Assembly (NCBI RefSeq): GCF_001424425.1
Contig: NZ_LMPT01000001.1
Coordinates: 298,137-362,136, forward strand
Length of the DNA stretch: 64,000 nucleotides
Direction of reading: 5' to 3'
Source: Acidovorax sp. Leaf191
GTDB taxonomy: Bacteria; Pseudomonadota; Gammaproteobacteria; Burkholderiales; Burkholderiaceae_C
Within the stretch, counting starts at the first letter, position 1, and each line of letters starts with the position of its first letter. Positions 17,798 to 27,686 of this stretch are shown piece by piece. The notes beneath the pieces were generated by a model, which saw only the letters and a list, made by a program, of their open reading frames with translations, was not told the origin of the DNA and made no database searches. Made by a program: the position numbers and the translations under genes.

Positions 17798-18294
17798 CAC
17801 CTGTTGATGCCCGGGAAGAACAGGCCCACGAGGCGTGGGACGCCGGCGATCTGCCGCGCGCATTCCAATTGTTCCGGTCCTGCGCATACGAGGGTCTTAG
17901 GAGCGCGATGATGAATCTGGGGTTCTTCTACGACGAAGGCCTGGGTACACCTGCCAGCAAACACCTGGCAAAGATCTGGTACCGCAAAGCGCGACACGCA
18001 GGCGACTTTGTAGCCGCCAACAACTTGGCCATCTTGTTTCGTGAGCGGCATGCCCATCGCAGCACTTTCCATTGGTTCCGCAAAGCAGCTCTGGATGGAG
18101 ACGGCGACGCCTGGATCGAATTGGCAAAGTGCCACCTGAAGGGTACAGGAACATCGTTGTCCGCAGCCCGCGCCAGGGAGTGCCTGAGGCGGGCGATGCG
18201 CTCCCGGTTCATCACACCCGCGGGGCGCGAGGAGGCGCAAACCCTGCTGCGCGTCCAAGGCGTTTTGCAGAGCCTGAGCTACCGGCGCTCCTGA
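17794..18294 (+). CDS. Sel1-like repeat (TPR) protein
   Basis: 166 residues from GTG 17794, whose GTGA overlaps the previous stop. It contains about three Sel1-type helical repeats: GLRSAMMNLGFFYDEGLGTP followed by KIWYRKARHAGDFVAANNLAILF, STFHWFRKAALDGDGDAWIELAKCHLKGTG and a capping segment. Sel1 repeats mediate protein-protein contacts. No signal peptide is evident. Together with the unknown gene upstream it forms a two-gene unit of lower GC. Partner and pathway unknown. Confidence 0.78.
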   Translation: MTPVDAREEQAHEAWDAGDLPRAFQLFRSCAYEGLRSAMMNLGFFYDEGLGTPASKHLAKIWYRKARHAGDFVAANNLAILFRERHAHRSTFHWFRKAALDGDGDAWIELAKCHLKGTGTSLSAARARECLRRAMRSRFITPAGREEAQTLLRVQGVLQSLSYRRS

Positions 18295-18513
18295 ACGCAA
18301 CGGTCCGTTTTTGCGGCCTGCTGCCCCATCGCAGCCCTCTTGTTTGGCCCCTGACTGAGTGAGGCCTTTGCGGCCTGCATGCACTCGTATTGGGTGGCAG
18401 ACCGTTCTCGTACAGAGGCACCGGCGATAAAAAAATGGCCCTACCCGCCAGTAAATTTTGCATCGTGGAATTCGATTGCAAAAACAGGGTCCCATGAAAG
18501 CGCCAAGGAAGGA

Positions 18514-18529
18514 GAATGCGAGAGCATTC
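18514..18529. other. Small hairpin in the isocitrate dehydrogenase leader
   Basis: GAATGC and GCATTC form a perfect 6-bp stem with a GAGA tetraloop, 62 bp upstream of the ATG at 18592, within an AT-richer leader (18295-18591) otherwise without genes. Possible 5'-UTR structure; function unknown. Confidence 0.35.
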
Positions 18530-18591
18530 GCGTTTGGCCTCTGCCGTACACCGGTGGAGGGCACCTACCTACTCGTTTCGTGAGACAAGCC

Positions 18592-20829
<2,238 letters not shown>

Positions 20830-20916
20830 GAGCCACGCCCCTGAGCCGCTGTGCGCTGTCCCCGAAAGGGAACGCGCCAGTTATCCAGGGGGAGGGCGGA
20901 TGGTGATTTATTGATG

Positions 20917-20971
20917 AAATAAGCCTCTACCGCGCTCCCAATAAGCGCTAGCAGCTATATTTTTCATAGCA
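20917..20971 (-). repeat. GCTAGCGCTT dispersed element, copy 3
   Basis: Minus-strand copy reading TGCTAT, AAATATAGCTGCTAGCGCTT, AGCGCGGTAGAGGCTTATTT. It lies between the isocitrate dehydrogenase stop and the shared terminator. Confidence 0.75.
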
Positions 20972-20980
20972 CACTAAAAC

Positions 20981-21008
20981 AAAGGCCCTGCTGACCAGCA
21001 GGGCCTTT
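20981..21008. terminator. Bidirectional intrinsic terminator
   Basis: AAAGGCCCTGCT (20981-20992) and AGCAGGGCCTTT (20997-21008) form a perfect 12-bp stem with a GACC loop, bounded by A and T tracts on each strand. It separates the convergent isocitrate dehydrogenase gene and the hydrolase gene ending at 21040. Confidence 0.85.
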
Positions 21009-21039
21009 GTGCTTTGCGGAGCCTGTTGCCGTCGTGGGC

Positions 21040-22455
21040 TCAGGGCCGTGTGCGGTCGTACACCCGGCTGGCCAGGGGCGCCGGCACGTAGTCGGGCAAA
21101 AACGCGCAGCCCTTGCCGAAGGCAGCTTCGTTGGCAGGGCACTGCTGGGCGATGCTCTCGGGCGTGGGTTTGACGCCTTCATCCGCCCAGCGCAGCAGCG
21201 CGGTCAACAGCGTGGGGTAGGTCGGGTCGCTCAGGTAGCTGTGGGTGTTGTGGCGCGTGAAGGTCTGCACCAGCCGCGCGCCGCTGCCGCCCTGCTCCAT
21301 CGTGGCCTTGAACTGCGCGTCCAGTTCGACGAACGCGGTGGGGTCGTCCACGCCCTTCACCGTCAGCACCGGCACGGGGATGCGGCCCGTGGGGTCGGTG
21401 TCCTGGCCGAAGCGCGCCACGGCCTGCGGGTCGGCCTGGTAGCGCAGCACGCCTGCGTTGAGCGCCGCATCGTCCGGCGAACCCTTGTAGACCACGCCCC
21501 GGTTGCCGAACGGGCTGGCGCCGCCGGTGCGGTGCTGCACCACGTCGCGGAAGTGGAAGGTGGCCCAGTTCATGTGGCCCTGGATGGAGCTGGCCGGAAT
21601 GCGGATCACATCCGCGATGGTCTTGACCTTGGCCTGCTGCTCCGCCGTGCGCTCTGCGGCCGGCTTGTTCAGCCCCAGGCATTCGTTGAGCCGCGCCTGC
21701 AGGTCGTTTTGCGACATGCTGGCATCGCGCGGCAGGCCGATGTTGAGCGGGTAGGCCGCCTCGGTGGGCCGGGGGTGGTTGTGGCACAGGTACTGGTAGA
21801 CCACGCGCAGGTCGGTGCGAAAGTCGTACGACCGCGTGCCGCCCGCCAGCACGCCGCTGGTCAGCAGCACCGCGTCGTACGGGCGCTTGCCGTCGGCCGT
21901 GCGCTGGAACATCCCGGCCCCCTGGGCCGCCACGCTGGCGCCCCACGACTGGCCGTGCAGGATGGTGCGCTGCGGCTGGGCCACGTGCTGCACGAAGATC
22001 TGCCGCAGGCGTTCGGTGTCCTCGGCCGCGGCGCGCACTTCCACGCCGCCCTGGCGGAAGGTGCTGCCCGCCCAGGCATAGCCCGCGCGGACCATGATGG
22101 ACCAGCGCTCCAGGTCCTCCACCGACCGTTCGGGCTTGGGCGCGCCCAGGGCCGGGCCGCCGTGCGCGTGCAGCACCAGGCGCTGGTTCCAGGTGGTGGG
22201 CATGGCGATCAGGTAATAGGCCCCGGCGGAATCCTGGCCTGCGAGGCACTTGGCGATGGCGGCCAGCTCCTTGGGACAGGCCGTCGCCGTGGGCGCCGCC
22301 TCGCGGGTGGCCTGGCCCGGCACCGCCTGCGCAGCCGAGGGCGCACGGGGTGGCACCGGGGCGCAGGCGGCCACCAGGCCGGCGAGCGCCACCAGTGTGA
22401 GGCGTGCGGGCAGGGGCGTGCGCGGGATGAGGGGATGGTGCTGCGTTGCAGTCAT
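21040..22455 (-). CDS. Exported alpha/beta hydrolase (putative lipoprotein)
   Basis: 471 residues. The N-terminus has a hydrophobic stretch ending in a lipobox-like LVAAC (Cys31), so outer-membrane or periplasmic anchoring is likely. The hydrolase core shows LVLHAHGGPALG (oxyanion region), HGQSWGAS with Ser170 as nucleophile, and a late HNTHSYLSD histidine. GVDDPTAF may supply the acid. Cysteines near residues 60 and 70 could form a disulfide. It resembles large secreted esterase/peptidase-type hydrolases. It is divergent from a LysR regulator that probably controls it. Substrate unknown. Confidence 0.75.
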   Translation of the reverse strand: MTATQHHPLIPRTPLPARLTLVALAGLVAACAPVPPRAPSAAQAVPGQATREAAPTATACPKELAAIAKCLAGQDSAGAYYLIAMPTTWNQRLVLHAHGGPALGAPKPERSVEDLERWSIMVRAGYAWAGSTFRQGGVEVRAAAEDTERLRQIFVQHVAQPQRTILHGQSWGASVAAQGAGMFQRTADGKRPYDAVLLTSGVLAGGTRSYDFRTDLRVVYQYLCHNHPRPTEAAYPLNIGLPRDASMSQNDLQARLNECLGLNKPAAERTAEQQAKVKTIADVIRIPASSIQGHMNWATFHFRDVVQHRTGGASPFGNRGVVYKGSPDDAALNAGVLRYQADPQAVARFGQDTDPTGRIPVPVLTVKGVDDPTAFVELDAQFKATMEQGGSGARLVQTFTRHNTHSYLSDPTYPTLLTALLRWADEGVKPTPESIAQQCPANEAAFGKGCAFLPDYVPAPLASRVYDRTRP

Positions 22456-22520
22456 GCGCTTGTCTCCGTTGGAATAGTCATGGAATCAGCTGTCGCAGCG
22501 CATCGTAGGAACGCACGTTC

Positions 22521-22550
22521 CATACGTCAAATATGCTGATTTGCGGCATA
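22521..22550. promoter_or_regulatory. Candidate LysR binding region
   Basis: Two overlapping partial palindromes lie between the divergent hydrolase and LysR genes: CATA-N7-TATG (22521-22535) and TATGC-N9-GCATA (22532-22550), in an AT-rich island. Placement is typical for a LysR operator; the T-N11-A core is not exact. Confidence 0.35.
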
Positions 22551-22599
22551 CCATACGATTCACCTATGACCTGCTTTAACGCACCCTGCAGCCACTGAC

Positions 22600-23550
22600 A
22601 TGGACATCCGCCAACTGCGCTACTTCCTGGCCGTCGCCGAGGCGGGCCACATCACGCGCGCCGCCGAGCAGTTGGGCATGGCCCAGCCACCGCTGAGCCA
22701 GCAGATCAAGGCGCTGGAAGGCGCGGTGGGGCTGGCCCTGTTCAAGCGCCATGCCAAGGGCGTGGCGCTCACCGAGGCCGGGCGCGCTCTACAGGCCGAT
22801 GCCACGCGCCTGGTGCACGACTTCGATGCGCTGCACAGCCGCATGCAGCTGCTGGCCGAAGGCAAGACCGGGCGGCTGTCCATTGCCTTCACCAGCTCGG
22901 CGGCGGCGCACGAGTTCACGCCGTTTGCCCTGCGCGAATGCCGCGCGCGGCACCCCGACCTGGTGCTGGAGATCGGCGAGAACAACGCCGCCGAGATCAC
23001 CGAGGCCGTGGCCGATGGCCGCCTGCACTGCGGCCTGCTGCGCGTGCCTGTGGCACGGCCTGTGGGCCTGGCGTTCGACACCCTGCAGCACGAACCCGCC
23101 ATGGTGGCGCTGCCCATCGACCACCCGCTCGCGCTGCGCCAGCGCCGCGGCAAGCCGCTGCCCATCGAGGTGGCCGACCTGCACGGCGAGCCGATGATCC
23201 TGGTGCGACGCACCGGGGCGCCGGGCCTGTACGCCAACTTGCTGGCGCTGTGCGACGAGCACGGCGTGCAGCCCCGCGTGGTGGCCGAAGTGGCGCGCAT
23301 GCTGACCAACCTGAACCTGGTGGCCGCAGGCACCGGCATTTCCGTCGTGCCATCGTCCATGCTGGGCGTGCACCGCCATGCGATTGCGTACCGGCCCCTG
23401 GTGGACCATGGCCGGCTCGAAGTACCGCTGACGCTGGTTTACCGCAGCGACGACAACGTGGGCCCCACGGCGACCTTCACCGCGCTGCTCAAGACACTGG
23501 CGGGTGCACTGCCGGCGGCAGCGCCACGCCGGACAACGCCGCGCGGGTAG
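22600..23550 (+). CDS. LysR family transcriptional regulator
   Basis: 316 residues with the standard LysR winged HTH (MDIRQLRYFLAVAEAGHITRAAEQLGMAQPPLSQQIKALEGAVGLALF, residues 1-48) and a periplasmic-binding-protein-like effector domain from about 90 to 300. The RYFLAVAE...QPPLSQQI signature is close to the CatR/BenM-like subgroup that senses aromatic or other small acids. It is divergent from the exported hydrolase at 21040, which is its most likely target. A 200-bp tail with a terminator for the next minus-strand gene follows. Confidence 0.9.
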   Translation: MDIRQLRYFLAVAEAGHITRAAEQLGMAQPPLSQQIKALEGAVGLALFKRHAKGVALTEAGRALQADATRLVHDFDALHSRMQLLAEGKTGRLSIAFTSSAAAHEFTPFALRECRARHPDLVLEIGENNAAEITEAVADGRLHCGLLRVPVARPVGLAFDTLQHEPAMVALPIDHPLALRQRRGKPLPIEVADLHGEPMILVRRTGAPGLYANLLALCDEHGVQPRVVAEVARMLTNLNLVAAGTGISVVPSSMLGVHRHAIAYRPLVDHGRLEVPLTLVYRSDDNVGPTATFTALLKTLAGALPAAAPRRTTPRG

Positions 23551-23693
23551 CTCCGGTGGCGTTTGGGCCATTGCCATGGAGGGCACGCGCACGCGCAGGT
23601 TCATCGGCATCGGCAACAGCGACGGCAAGCGGGCTGATGCCTGCAAACCGCCCCCCCAAACAGAACACCATCGCCACCCACCGGATCGGCCAC

Positions 23694-23735
23694 AAAAAAA
23701 GGCCGCCGCGCCCCCTTCGGAGCGCAGCGGCCTTT
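23694..23735 (-). terminator. Intrinsic terminator of the gamma-glutamyltransferase gene
   Basis: On the minus strand a stem AAAGGCCGC...GCGGCCTTT (23735-23727 with 23706-23698), containing a second inner stem, is followed by a run of seven T. It begins 15 bp beyond the stop at 23750. Confidence 0.8.
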
Positions 23736-23749
23736 CGCACATCAACCGA

Positions 23750-25627
23750 TCAGTTGTTGCCCTGCGCCGTGCCCTCGCGCCGTGGGTCTGCACCACCGGC
23801 AAAAGTGCCCGCGCCCGGGTTGCGCGCGAACAGGCCGGGGGTGCCGTTGCCACGCACACCGTTGTAGACCGCGCCGTGCAGGCCGCTGGTGAAGGTGTCG
23901 GTCTGCGCCACGGTGTGGCCGCGGGCCTTCAGGCCGTCGCGGATGGCCACCGTGTCGATGACCGAGCCTTTTTCGATGGACGTGGTGGCGTTGGTCTGCG
24001 CGCCGAAGTTGGGCAGGTTGATCGCCTGTTGCACGTTCAGCCCCCAGTCCGTCATGCCCAGGATGGCCTTGGCGGTGTACTGGATGATGGCGCTGCCGCC
24101 GGGCGAGCCGATGGCGCCTTCCAGGTCGCCGGTGGTGGCGTTGAAGACGATGGTGGGCGCCATGGAGCTGCGGGGGCGCTTGCCGGGCTGCACGCTGTTG
24201 GCAATCGGCAAGCCTGCAGCGTCGGTGGCGGTGAACGAGAAGTCGGTCAGCTGGTTGTTGAGCAAAAAGCCCCGCACCATCTGCAGGCTGCCGAAGCCGT
24301 TCTCGATGGTGGTCGTCATGGACACCGCATTGCCCGCGTTGTCGATGATGGACAGGTGGGTGGTGGACGGCAGGGCGGCCGAGTTGTCGAGGCCCTTGGC
24401 GCCGCTCACGCCGGGCGGCGTGCCGGCAGTGGGCGTGCCGATGCTCTTGGTCAGGCTGATGAGCTTGGCGCGGTCCTTGAGGTAGTCGGCGTTGATGAGG
24501 CCGGCCTGCGGCACGTTGACGAAGTCAGGGTCGGCCACATACACGGCGCGGTCGGCATACGCCAGGCGGTAGGCCTCGGACACCACGTGCACCGAGTCCA
24601 GCGTGTTGGGCTTCATGGCCGCCAGATCGAACCCTTGCAGCAGGCCCAGCGTCTGCAGCACGGCGATGCCGCCCGAGCTGGGCGCGGGCATGCCGCAGAC
24701 GCGGTACTGGGTGCGGTACACGCCGCAGACGGGCTCGCGCACCTTGTGGGTGTAGCTGTTCAGGTCGTCCAGCGAGAGCTTGCCGGGGTTGGTGGGATGG
24801 CTCGCGACCTTGGCCACGATGTCCTTGGCGATGTCGCCTTTGTAGAACGCATCGGCACCGCCGGCCGCAATGGCGCGCAGCGTGGCCGCGAGCTCGGGGT
24901 TCTTGAGCAGCGTGCCGGCGGCCTTGGCCGTGCCGTCGGCGTTGAGGAAGTAGCTGGCGCCGGGCTCGCCCTGCGCCTTGATGCGCGCGGCCGAGCCTGC
25001 GATGGACACGCTCATGCGCGGCGAGATGGCAAAACCGTTGTCGCTGAGCGCGATGGCGGGCTCGAACAGGTCCTTCCAGGGCAGCTTGCCGTGCACCTTG
25101 TGCGCGGCCTCGAGCATGCGCAGCACGCCGGGCGTGCCCACCGAGAGGCCGCCGTCCACCGCTGCCAAGAAGGCCAGGGGCTTGCCGTCTGCACCGATGA
25201 AGAGGTTGGGGGTGGCGTTCTTGGGCGCGGTCTCGCGGCCGTCATAGGCCAGGAGCTTGTTGGCGCCCTTGTCGAAATGCAGCATGAACGCGCCGCCGCC
25301 GATGCCCGACGACTGCGGCTCCACCAGGTTCAGCACCATCTGCACGGCAATCGCGGCATCGAGCGCGGAGCCGCCCTTGGCCAGGATGTCGACCCCGGCC
25401 TTGGTGGCCAGCGGGTTGGCCGTGGACACCATGTCCTTGTTGGCGTAGCTGATGGTCTTGGGCGTGTAGCCCGAGGGCGGCTCTGGCGGCACGTATTGCT
25501 CGACGGGCTCGGGCGTGGCGACCGGGGTGGAGGGGCCGTCGCTGCCGCCGCAGGCCGACAGCACCGCCAGCGCGGCAAGGCTCAGCGCCCAGAGGGCGGG
25601 TTTGCGTGAAAAGTCTGAAGCCGTCAT
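23750..25627 (-). CDS. ggt: Gamma-glutamyltransferase, predicted lipoprotein
   Basis: 625 residues from the ATG at 25627, chosen for an AAGGA 8 bp upstream rather than the longer frame from 25672. A signal peptide with lipobox LSAC (Cys26) is followed by a Pro-rich linker of about 30 residues, then the N-terminal nucleophile hydrolase: GGSALDAAIAVQMVLNLVEPQSSGIGGGAF, YDGRETAP (Arg131), and the self-processing site STTHLS with Thr422 as predicted nucleophile; PGKRPRSSMAPTIV and GSPGGSAII follow. It cleaves gamma-glutamyl bonds (glutathione) in the periplasm. A lipoprotein anchor differs from the soluble E. coli enzyme. Divergent from an Lrp-type gene. Confidence 0.92.
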   Translation of the reverse strand: MTASDFSRKPALWALSLAALAVLSACGGSDGPSTPVATPEPVEQYVPPEPPSGYTPKTISYANKDMVSTANPLATKAGVDILAKGGSALDAAIAVQMVLNLVEPQSSGIGGGAFMLHFDKGANKLLAYDGRETAPKNATPNLFIGADGKPLAFLAAVDGGLSVGTPGVLRMLEAAHKVHGKLPWKDLFEPAIALSDNGFAISPRMSVSIAGSAARIKAQGEPGASYFLNADGTAKAAGTLLKNPELAATLRAIAAGGADAFYKGDIAKDIVAKVASHPTNPGKLSLDDLNSYTHKVREPVCGVYRTQYRVCGMPAPSSGGIAVLQTLGLLQGFDLAAMKPNTLDSVHVVSEAYRLAYADRAVYVADPDFVNVPQAGLINADYLKDRAKLISLTKSIGTPTAGTPPGVSGAKGLDNSAALPSTTHLSIIDNAGNAVSMTTTIENGFGSLQMVRGFLLNNQLTDFSFTATDAAGLPIANSVQPGKRPRSSMAPTIVFNATTGDLEGAIGSPGGSAIIQYTAKAILGMTDWGLNVQQAINLPNFGAQTNATTSIEKGSVIDTVAIRDGLKARGHTVAQTDTFTSGLHGAVYNGVRGNGTPGLFARNPGAGTFAGGADPRREGTAQGNN

Positions 25628-25789
25628 GAATGAAGTCCTTGTATGAGGGAAGGGGAAACGGGCCGACCGCACCGCAGTGCAGGGCGCTGCGAAACAGCAC
25701 CCCGCACCACGTTGGCGTCAGCCCGGCAAAGCACGCCACGGCGAGCGCAGGTTCCGTGCCAGAACGCCCGCCCAGTATGTGACGAATTG

Positions 25790-25800
25790 ATGAAAATCAT
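25790..25800. promoter_or_regulatory. AT-rich palindrome in the ggt/Lrp intergenic region
   Basis: ATGA-AAA-TCAT is an 11-bp palindrome inside an AT-rich stretch (25784-25810) between the divergent genes. Lrp proteins favour such short AT-rich palindromes; binding is inferred. Confidence 0.3.
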
Positions 25801-25856
25801 TTTGCTTTTATTCCCGCGCAGGCGCCAAATAGGAGAAACGAGTTTTCATATTTGCC

Positions 25857-26330
25857 GTGAAACAGAATCTGGATTCCATCGACCGCCAACTGCTGGCCTT
25901 GCTGCAGCACGACGCCGAGACGCCGCTGGCCACGCTGGCCGAGGCGGTGAACCTCTCCAACACGCCCTGCTGGCGGCGCATCCAGTGGCTGCGCGAGAAG
26001 GGCTACATCACCCGGCACGTCGCGCTGGTGGACCCGCGCAAGGTCAACGTGGGCGTGACCGTGTTCGTGGCCATCAAGACCAACCAGCACCACCAGCAGT
26101 GGTTCGAGACCCTGCGCGACGTGGTGATGGGCATCCCGGAGATCGTGGAGTTCTACCGCATGAGCGGCGACGTGGACTACCTGCTGCGCGTGGTGGTGCC
26201 CGACATCCGCGCGTACGACGCGGTGTACAAGCGGCTGACCCGTGCCGTGGCGCTGTCGGATGTGAGTTCCAGCTTTGCGATGGAGGAGATCAAGTTCACC
26301 ACGGCGCTGCCGCTCGACTACGCGCAGTGA
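25857..26330 (+). CDS. Lrp/AsnC family transcriptional regulator
   Basis: 157 residues with the Lrp helix-turn-helix (LDSIDRQLLALLQHDAETPLATLAEAVNLSNTPCWRRIQWLREKGYI) and the RAM effector domain (VFVAIKTNQHHQQWFETL, VVEFYRMSGDVDYLLRVVVPD). These regulators sense amino acids. The only usable start is GTG 25857; the AGGAG at 25831 lies 21 bp away, an unusually long distance. It is divergent from the gamma-glutamyltransferase gene, whose product releases amino acids, so regulation of that gene is plausible. Confidence 0.9.
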   Translation: MKQNLDSIDRQLLALLQHDAETPLATLAEAVNLSNTPCWRRIQWLREKGYITRHVALVDPRKVNVGVTVFVAIKTNQHHQQWFETLRDVVMGIPEIVEFYRMSGDVDYLLRVVVPDIRAYDAVYKRLTRAVALSDVSSSFAMEEIKFTTALPLDYAQ

Positions 26331-26461
26331 CGCCTTGGCCTGCGGCGGCCCGTCCGCTCGCGCCGTGCGCACGGCACAATCCGGCCACTGCGCCGCACCG
26401 CGCCCGCCGCCATCGCCGCCGCCCGCCCTCCAGCAATCCAGCCAGGACTGGATTTTGTTAA

Positions 26462-26481
26462 CCAAATAGTGAACTATTCGG
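26462..26481. promoter_or_regulatory. 20-bp palindromic operator of the TetR gene
   Basis: CCAAATAGTGAACTATTCGG: AATAGT and ACTATT are perfect arms around GA, extended outward by CC/GG after one mismatch. It ends 2 bp before the TetR ATG at 26484 and would block transcription or translation initiation. A matching half-site recurs at 27636. Confidence 0.65.
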
Positions 26482-26483
26482 GC

Positions 26484-27134
26484 ATGACCAAAGACACCGA
26501 GACCCCCGCCAAGGAGCGCCAGCGGGACGCAGACCGATCGCAGGGCGCGATCTTCAGCGCCGCACGCGACGAGTTCGCCGAGCACGGCCTGGGCGGCGCC
26601 CGCATGGACCGCATCGCCGAGCGCGCGGGGCTGAACAAGCGGCTGATCTACTACTACTTCGAAGACAAGGAAAAGCTGTTCCAGGCCGTGCTGGAGCAGG
26701 CGTACCTGCACATCCGCGAGGAAGAGCGCAAGCTCAACCTGCTGGAGCTGGCGCCTGCCACGGCCATACGGCGGCTGGTGGAGTTCACCTGGACCTACTA
26801 CCTGGAGAACCCGCAGTTCCTCACACTGCTCAACAGCGCCAACCTGCACAAGGCGCGGCACCTGCAGGAGTCGCAGCGCGCCCGGGAGATGAACTCGCCG
26901 CTGATCGCCACCCTGGCCGAGGTGCTGGAGCGCGGCCGCAGCGACGGCAGTTTTCGCGGCGGGGTGGACCCGCTGCAACTGTACGTGTCGATCGCCGGGC
27001 TGTCGTATTTCTATCTGTCCAACAACCACACCCTGTCGGCCATCTTCGGGCGCGACCTCATGGCGCCCAAGGCGTGCAACGAGCGGCTGTCGCACATGTG
27101 CGACGTGATTTTGGGGTACGTGCTGCGGGCGTGA
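26484..27134 (+). CDS. TetR/AcrR family transcriptional regulator
   Basis: 216 residues from ATG 26484 (a GTG at 26469 lies inside the operator). HTH: SQGAIFSAARDEFAEHGLGGARMDRIAERAGLNKRLIYYYFEDKEKLFQAVL. The C-terminal helical domain with TWTYYLENPQFLTLLNSANLHKARHL and LYVSIAGLSYFYLSNNHTLSAIFG resembles regulators such as RutR-like proteins with a C-terminal TetR_C domain. A 20-bp palindrome overlaps its leader. Downstream on the same strand lies a four-gene catabolic set whose promoter carries a related half-site, so it is the probable repressor of that set. Confidence 0.9.
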   Translation: MTKDTETPAKERQRDADRSQGAIFSAARDEFAEHGLGGARMDRIAERAGLNKRLIYYYFEDKEKLFQAVLEQAYLHIREEERKLNLLELAPATAIRRLVEFTWTYYLENPQFLTLLNSANLHKARHLQESQRAREMNSPLIATLAEVLERGRSDGSFRGGVDPLQLYVSIAGLSYFYLSNNHTLSAIFGRDLMAPKACNERLSHMCDVILGYVLRA

Positions 27135-27187
27135 GCGTCTGAGCACCAGGGGCGCTGCTGCAGCACTTGTTGCTTGTCAGGCACTAG

Positions 27188-27226
27188 CCCCTCTCCCCCT
27201 TGCGGGAGAGGGGTTGGGGAGAGGGG
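27188..27226 (-). repeat. CCCTCTCCC palindromic repeat, copy 3
   Basis: CCCCTCTCCC, CTTGCGGGAGAGGGG and GGGGAGAGGGG in the orientation of copy 2, 53 bp after the TetR stop. Possible terminator-like hairpin. Confidence 0.7.
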
Positions 27227-27252
27227 CCTGATGGAGCGCCGCGCCTGTATCG

Positions 27253-27291
27253 CCCCCTCTCCCCGGCCCTCTCCCGCGAGGGGAGAGGGAG
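27253..27291 (+). repeat. CCCTCTCCC palindromic repeat, copy 4
   Basis: Same sequence as copy 1 apart from one base in the inner part; followed by GTGAAG as in copy 6. Confidence 0.75.
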
Positions 27292-27401
27292 TGAAGGCAG
27301 GGCTTCGGGCGTGCTGAGGCCGTCGGCCGTGGCGGCTCCCCTACCGTGACTGAAACACGCACCGCGGACACGCGGCACCGTCGTCGCACACCCTGGCTTA
27401 T

Positions 27402-27419
27402 CCCCTCTCCCCTCGCGGA
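27402..27419 (-). repeat. CCCTCTCCC palindromic repeat, truncated copy 5
   Basis: Only the first half (CCCCTCTCCCCTCGCGGA) remains before the sequence diverges. Confidence 0.5.
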
Positions 27420-27448
27420 CACCGCCGCCATCCGCGCCCCTGCCCCAT

Positions 27449-27486
27449 CCCCTCTCCCCGGCCCTCTCCCGCGAGGGGAGAGGGAG
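27449..27486 (+). repeat. CCCTCTCCC palindromic repeat, copy 6
   Basis: Matches copy 4 over its whole length, including the trailing GTGAAG. Confidence 0.75.
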
Positions 27487-27594
27487 TGAAGAGAACGCAA
27501 GTGGCGCCTTCAAGGTCCCGCCACCACCTCCCAAAATCCCCAACCGACAAACCGCGAGCCGGGTAAACCCCTAAATCCACCGTGTCGAACCGCG

Positions 27595-27648
27595 TTGACG
27601 TGCAAGGCATGTTCCTGAAAAATGCACTCTATTCACCAATCAGTGAAT
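27595..27648 (+). promoter_or_regulatory. Promoter and operator of the tctC operon
   Basis: TTGACG (27595-27600), a 17-bp spacer and AAAAAT (27618-27623) form a candidate sigma-70 promoter. Immediately downstream, ATTCAC (27631-27636) and GTGAAT (27643-27648) are perfect arms around CAATCA. CCAATCAGTGAA (27636-27647) matches 10 of 12 bases of the left part of the TetR operator at 26462. A repressor bound here would cover the expected start point. Confidence 0.5.
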
Positions 27649-27686
27649 TAAAGAGCAAGTCCAAGCCTGCCAACGGAGACAAATCC

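Larger units (their letters stand above)
27135..27594. other. Intergenic repeat cluster
   Basis: No gene is seen between the TetR gene and the tctC promoter. The stretch holds four copies of the CCCTCTCCC palindrome (27188, 27253, 27402 partial, 27449). Copies at 27253 and 27449 are near identical and share the trailing GTGAAG, which suggests duplication. Confidence 0.6.

Noticed and set aside
22456-22599. Exact LysR T-N11-A operator
   Set aside because: The palindromes present have other spacings; kept only as a low-confidence binding region.
23504-25609. 701-residue plus-strand frame
   Set aside because: Complement of the gamma-glutamyltransferase gene, Arg/Gly/Val/His-rich with no domain; the minus-strand frame has all catalytic motifs.
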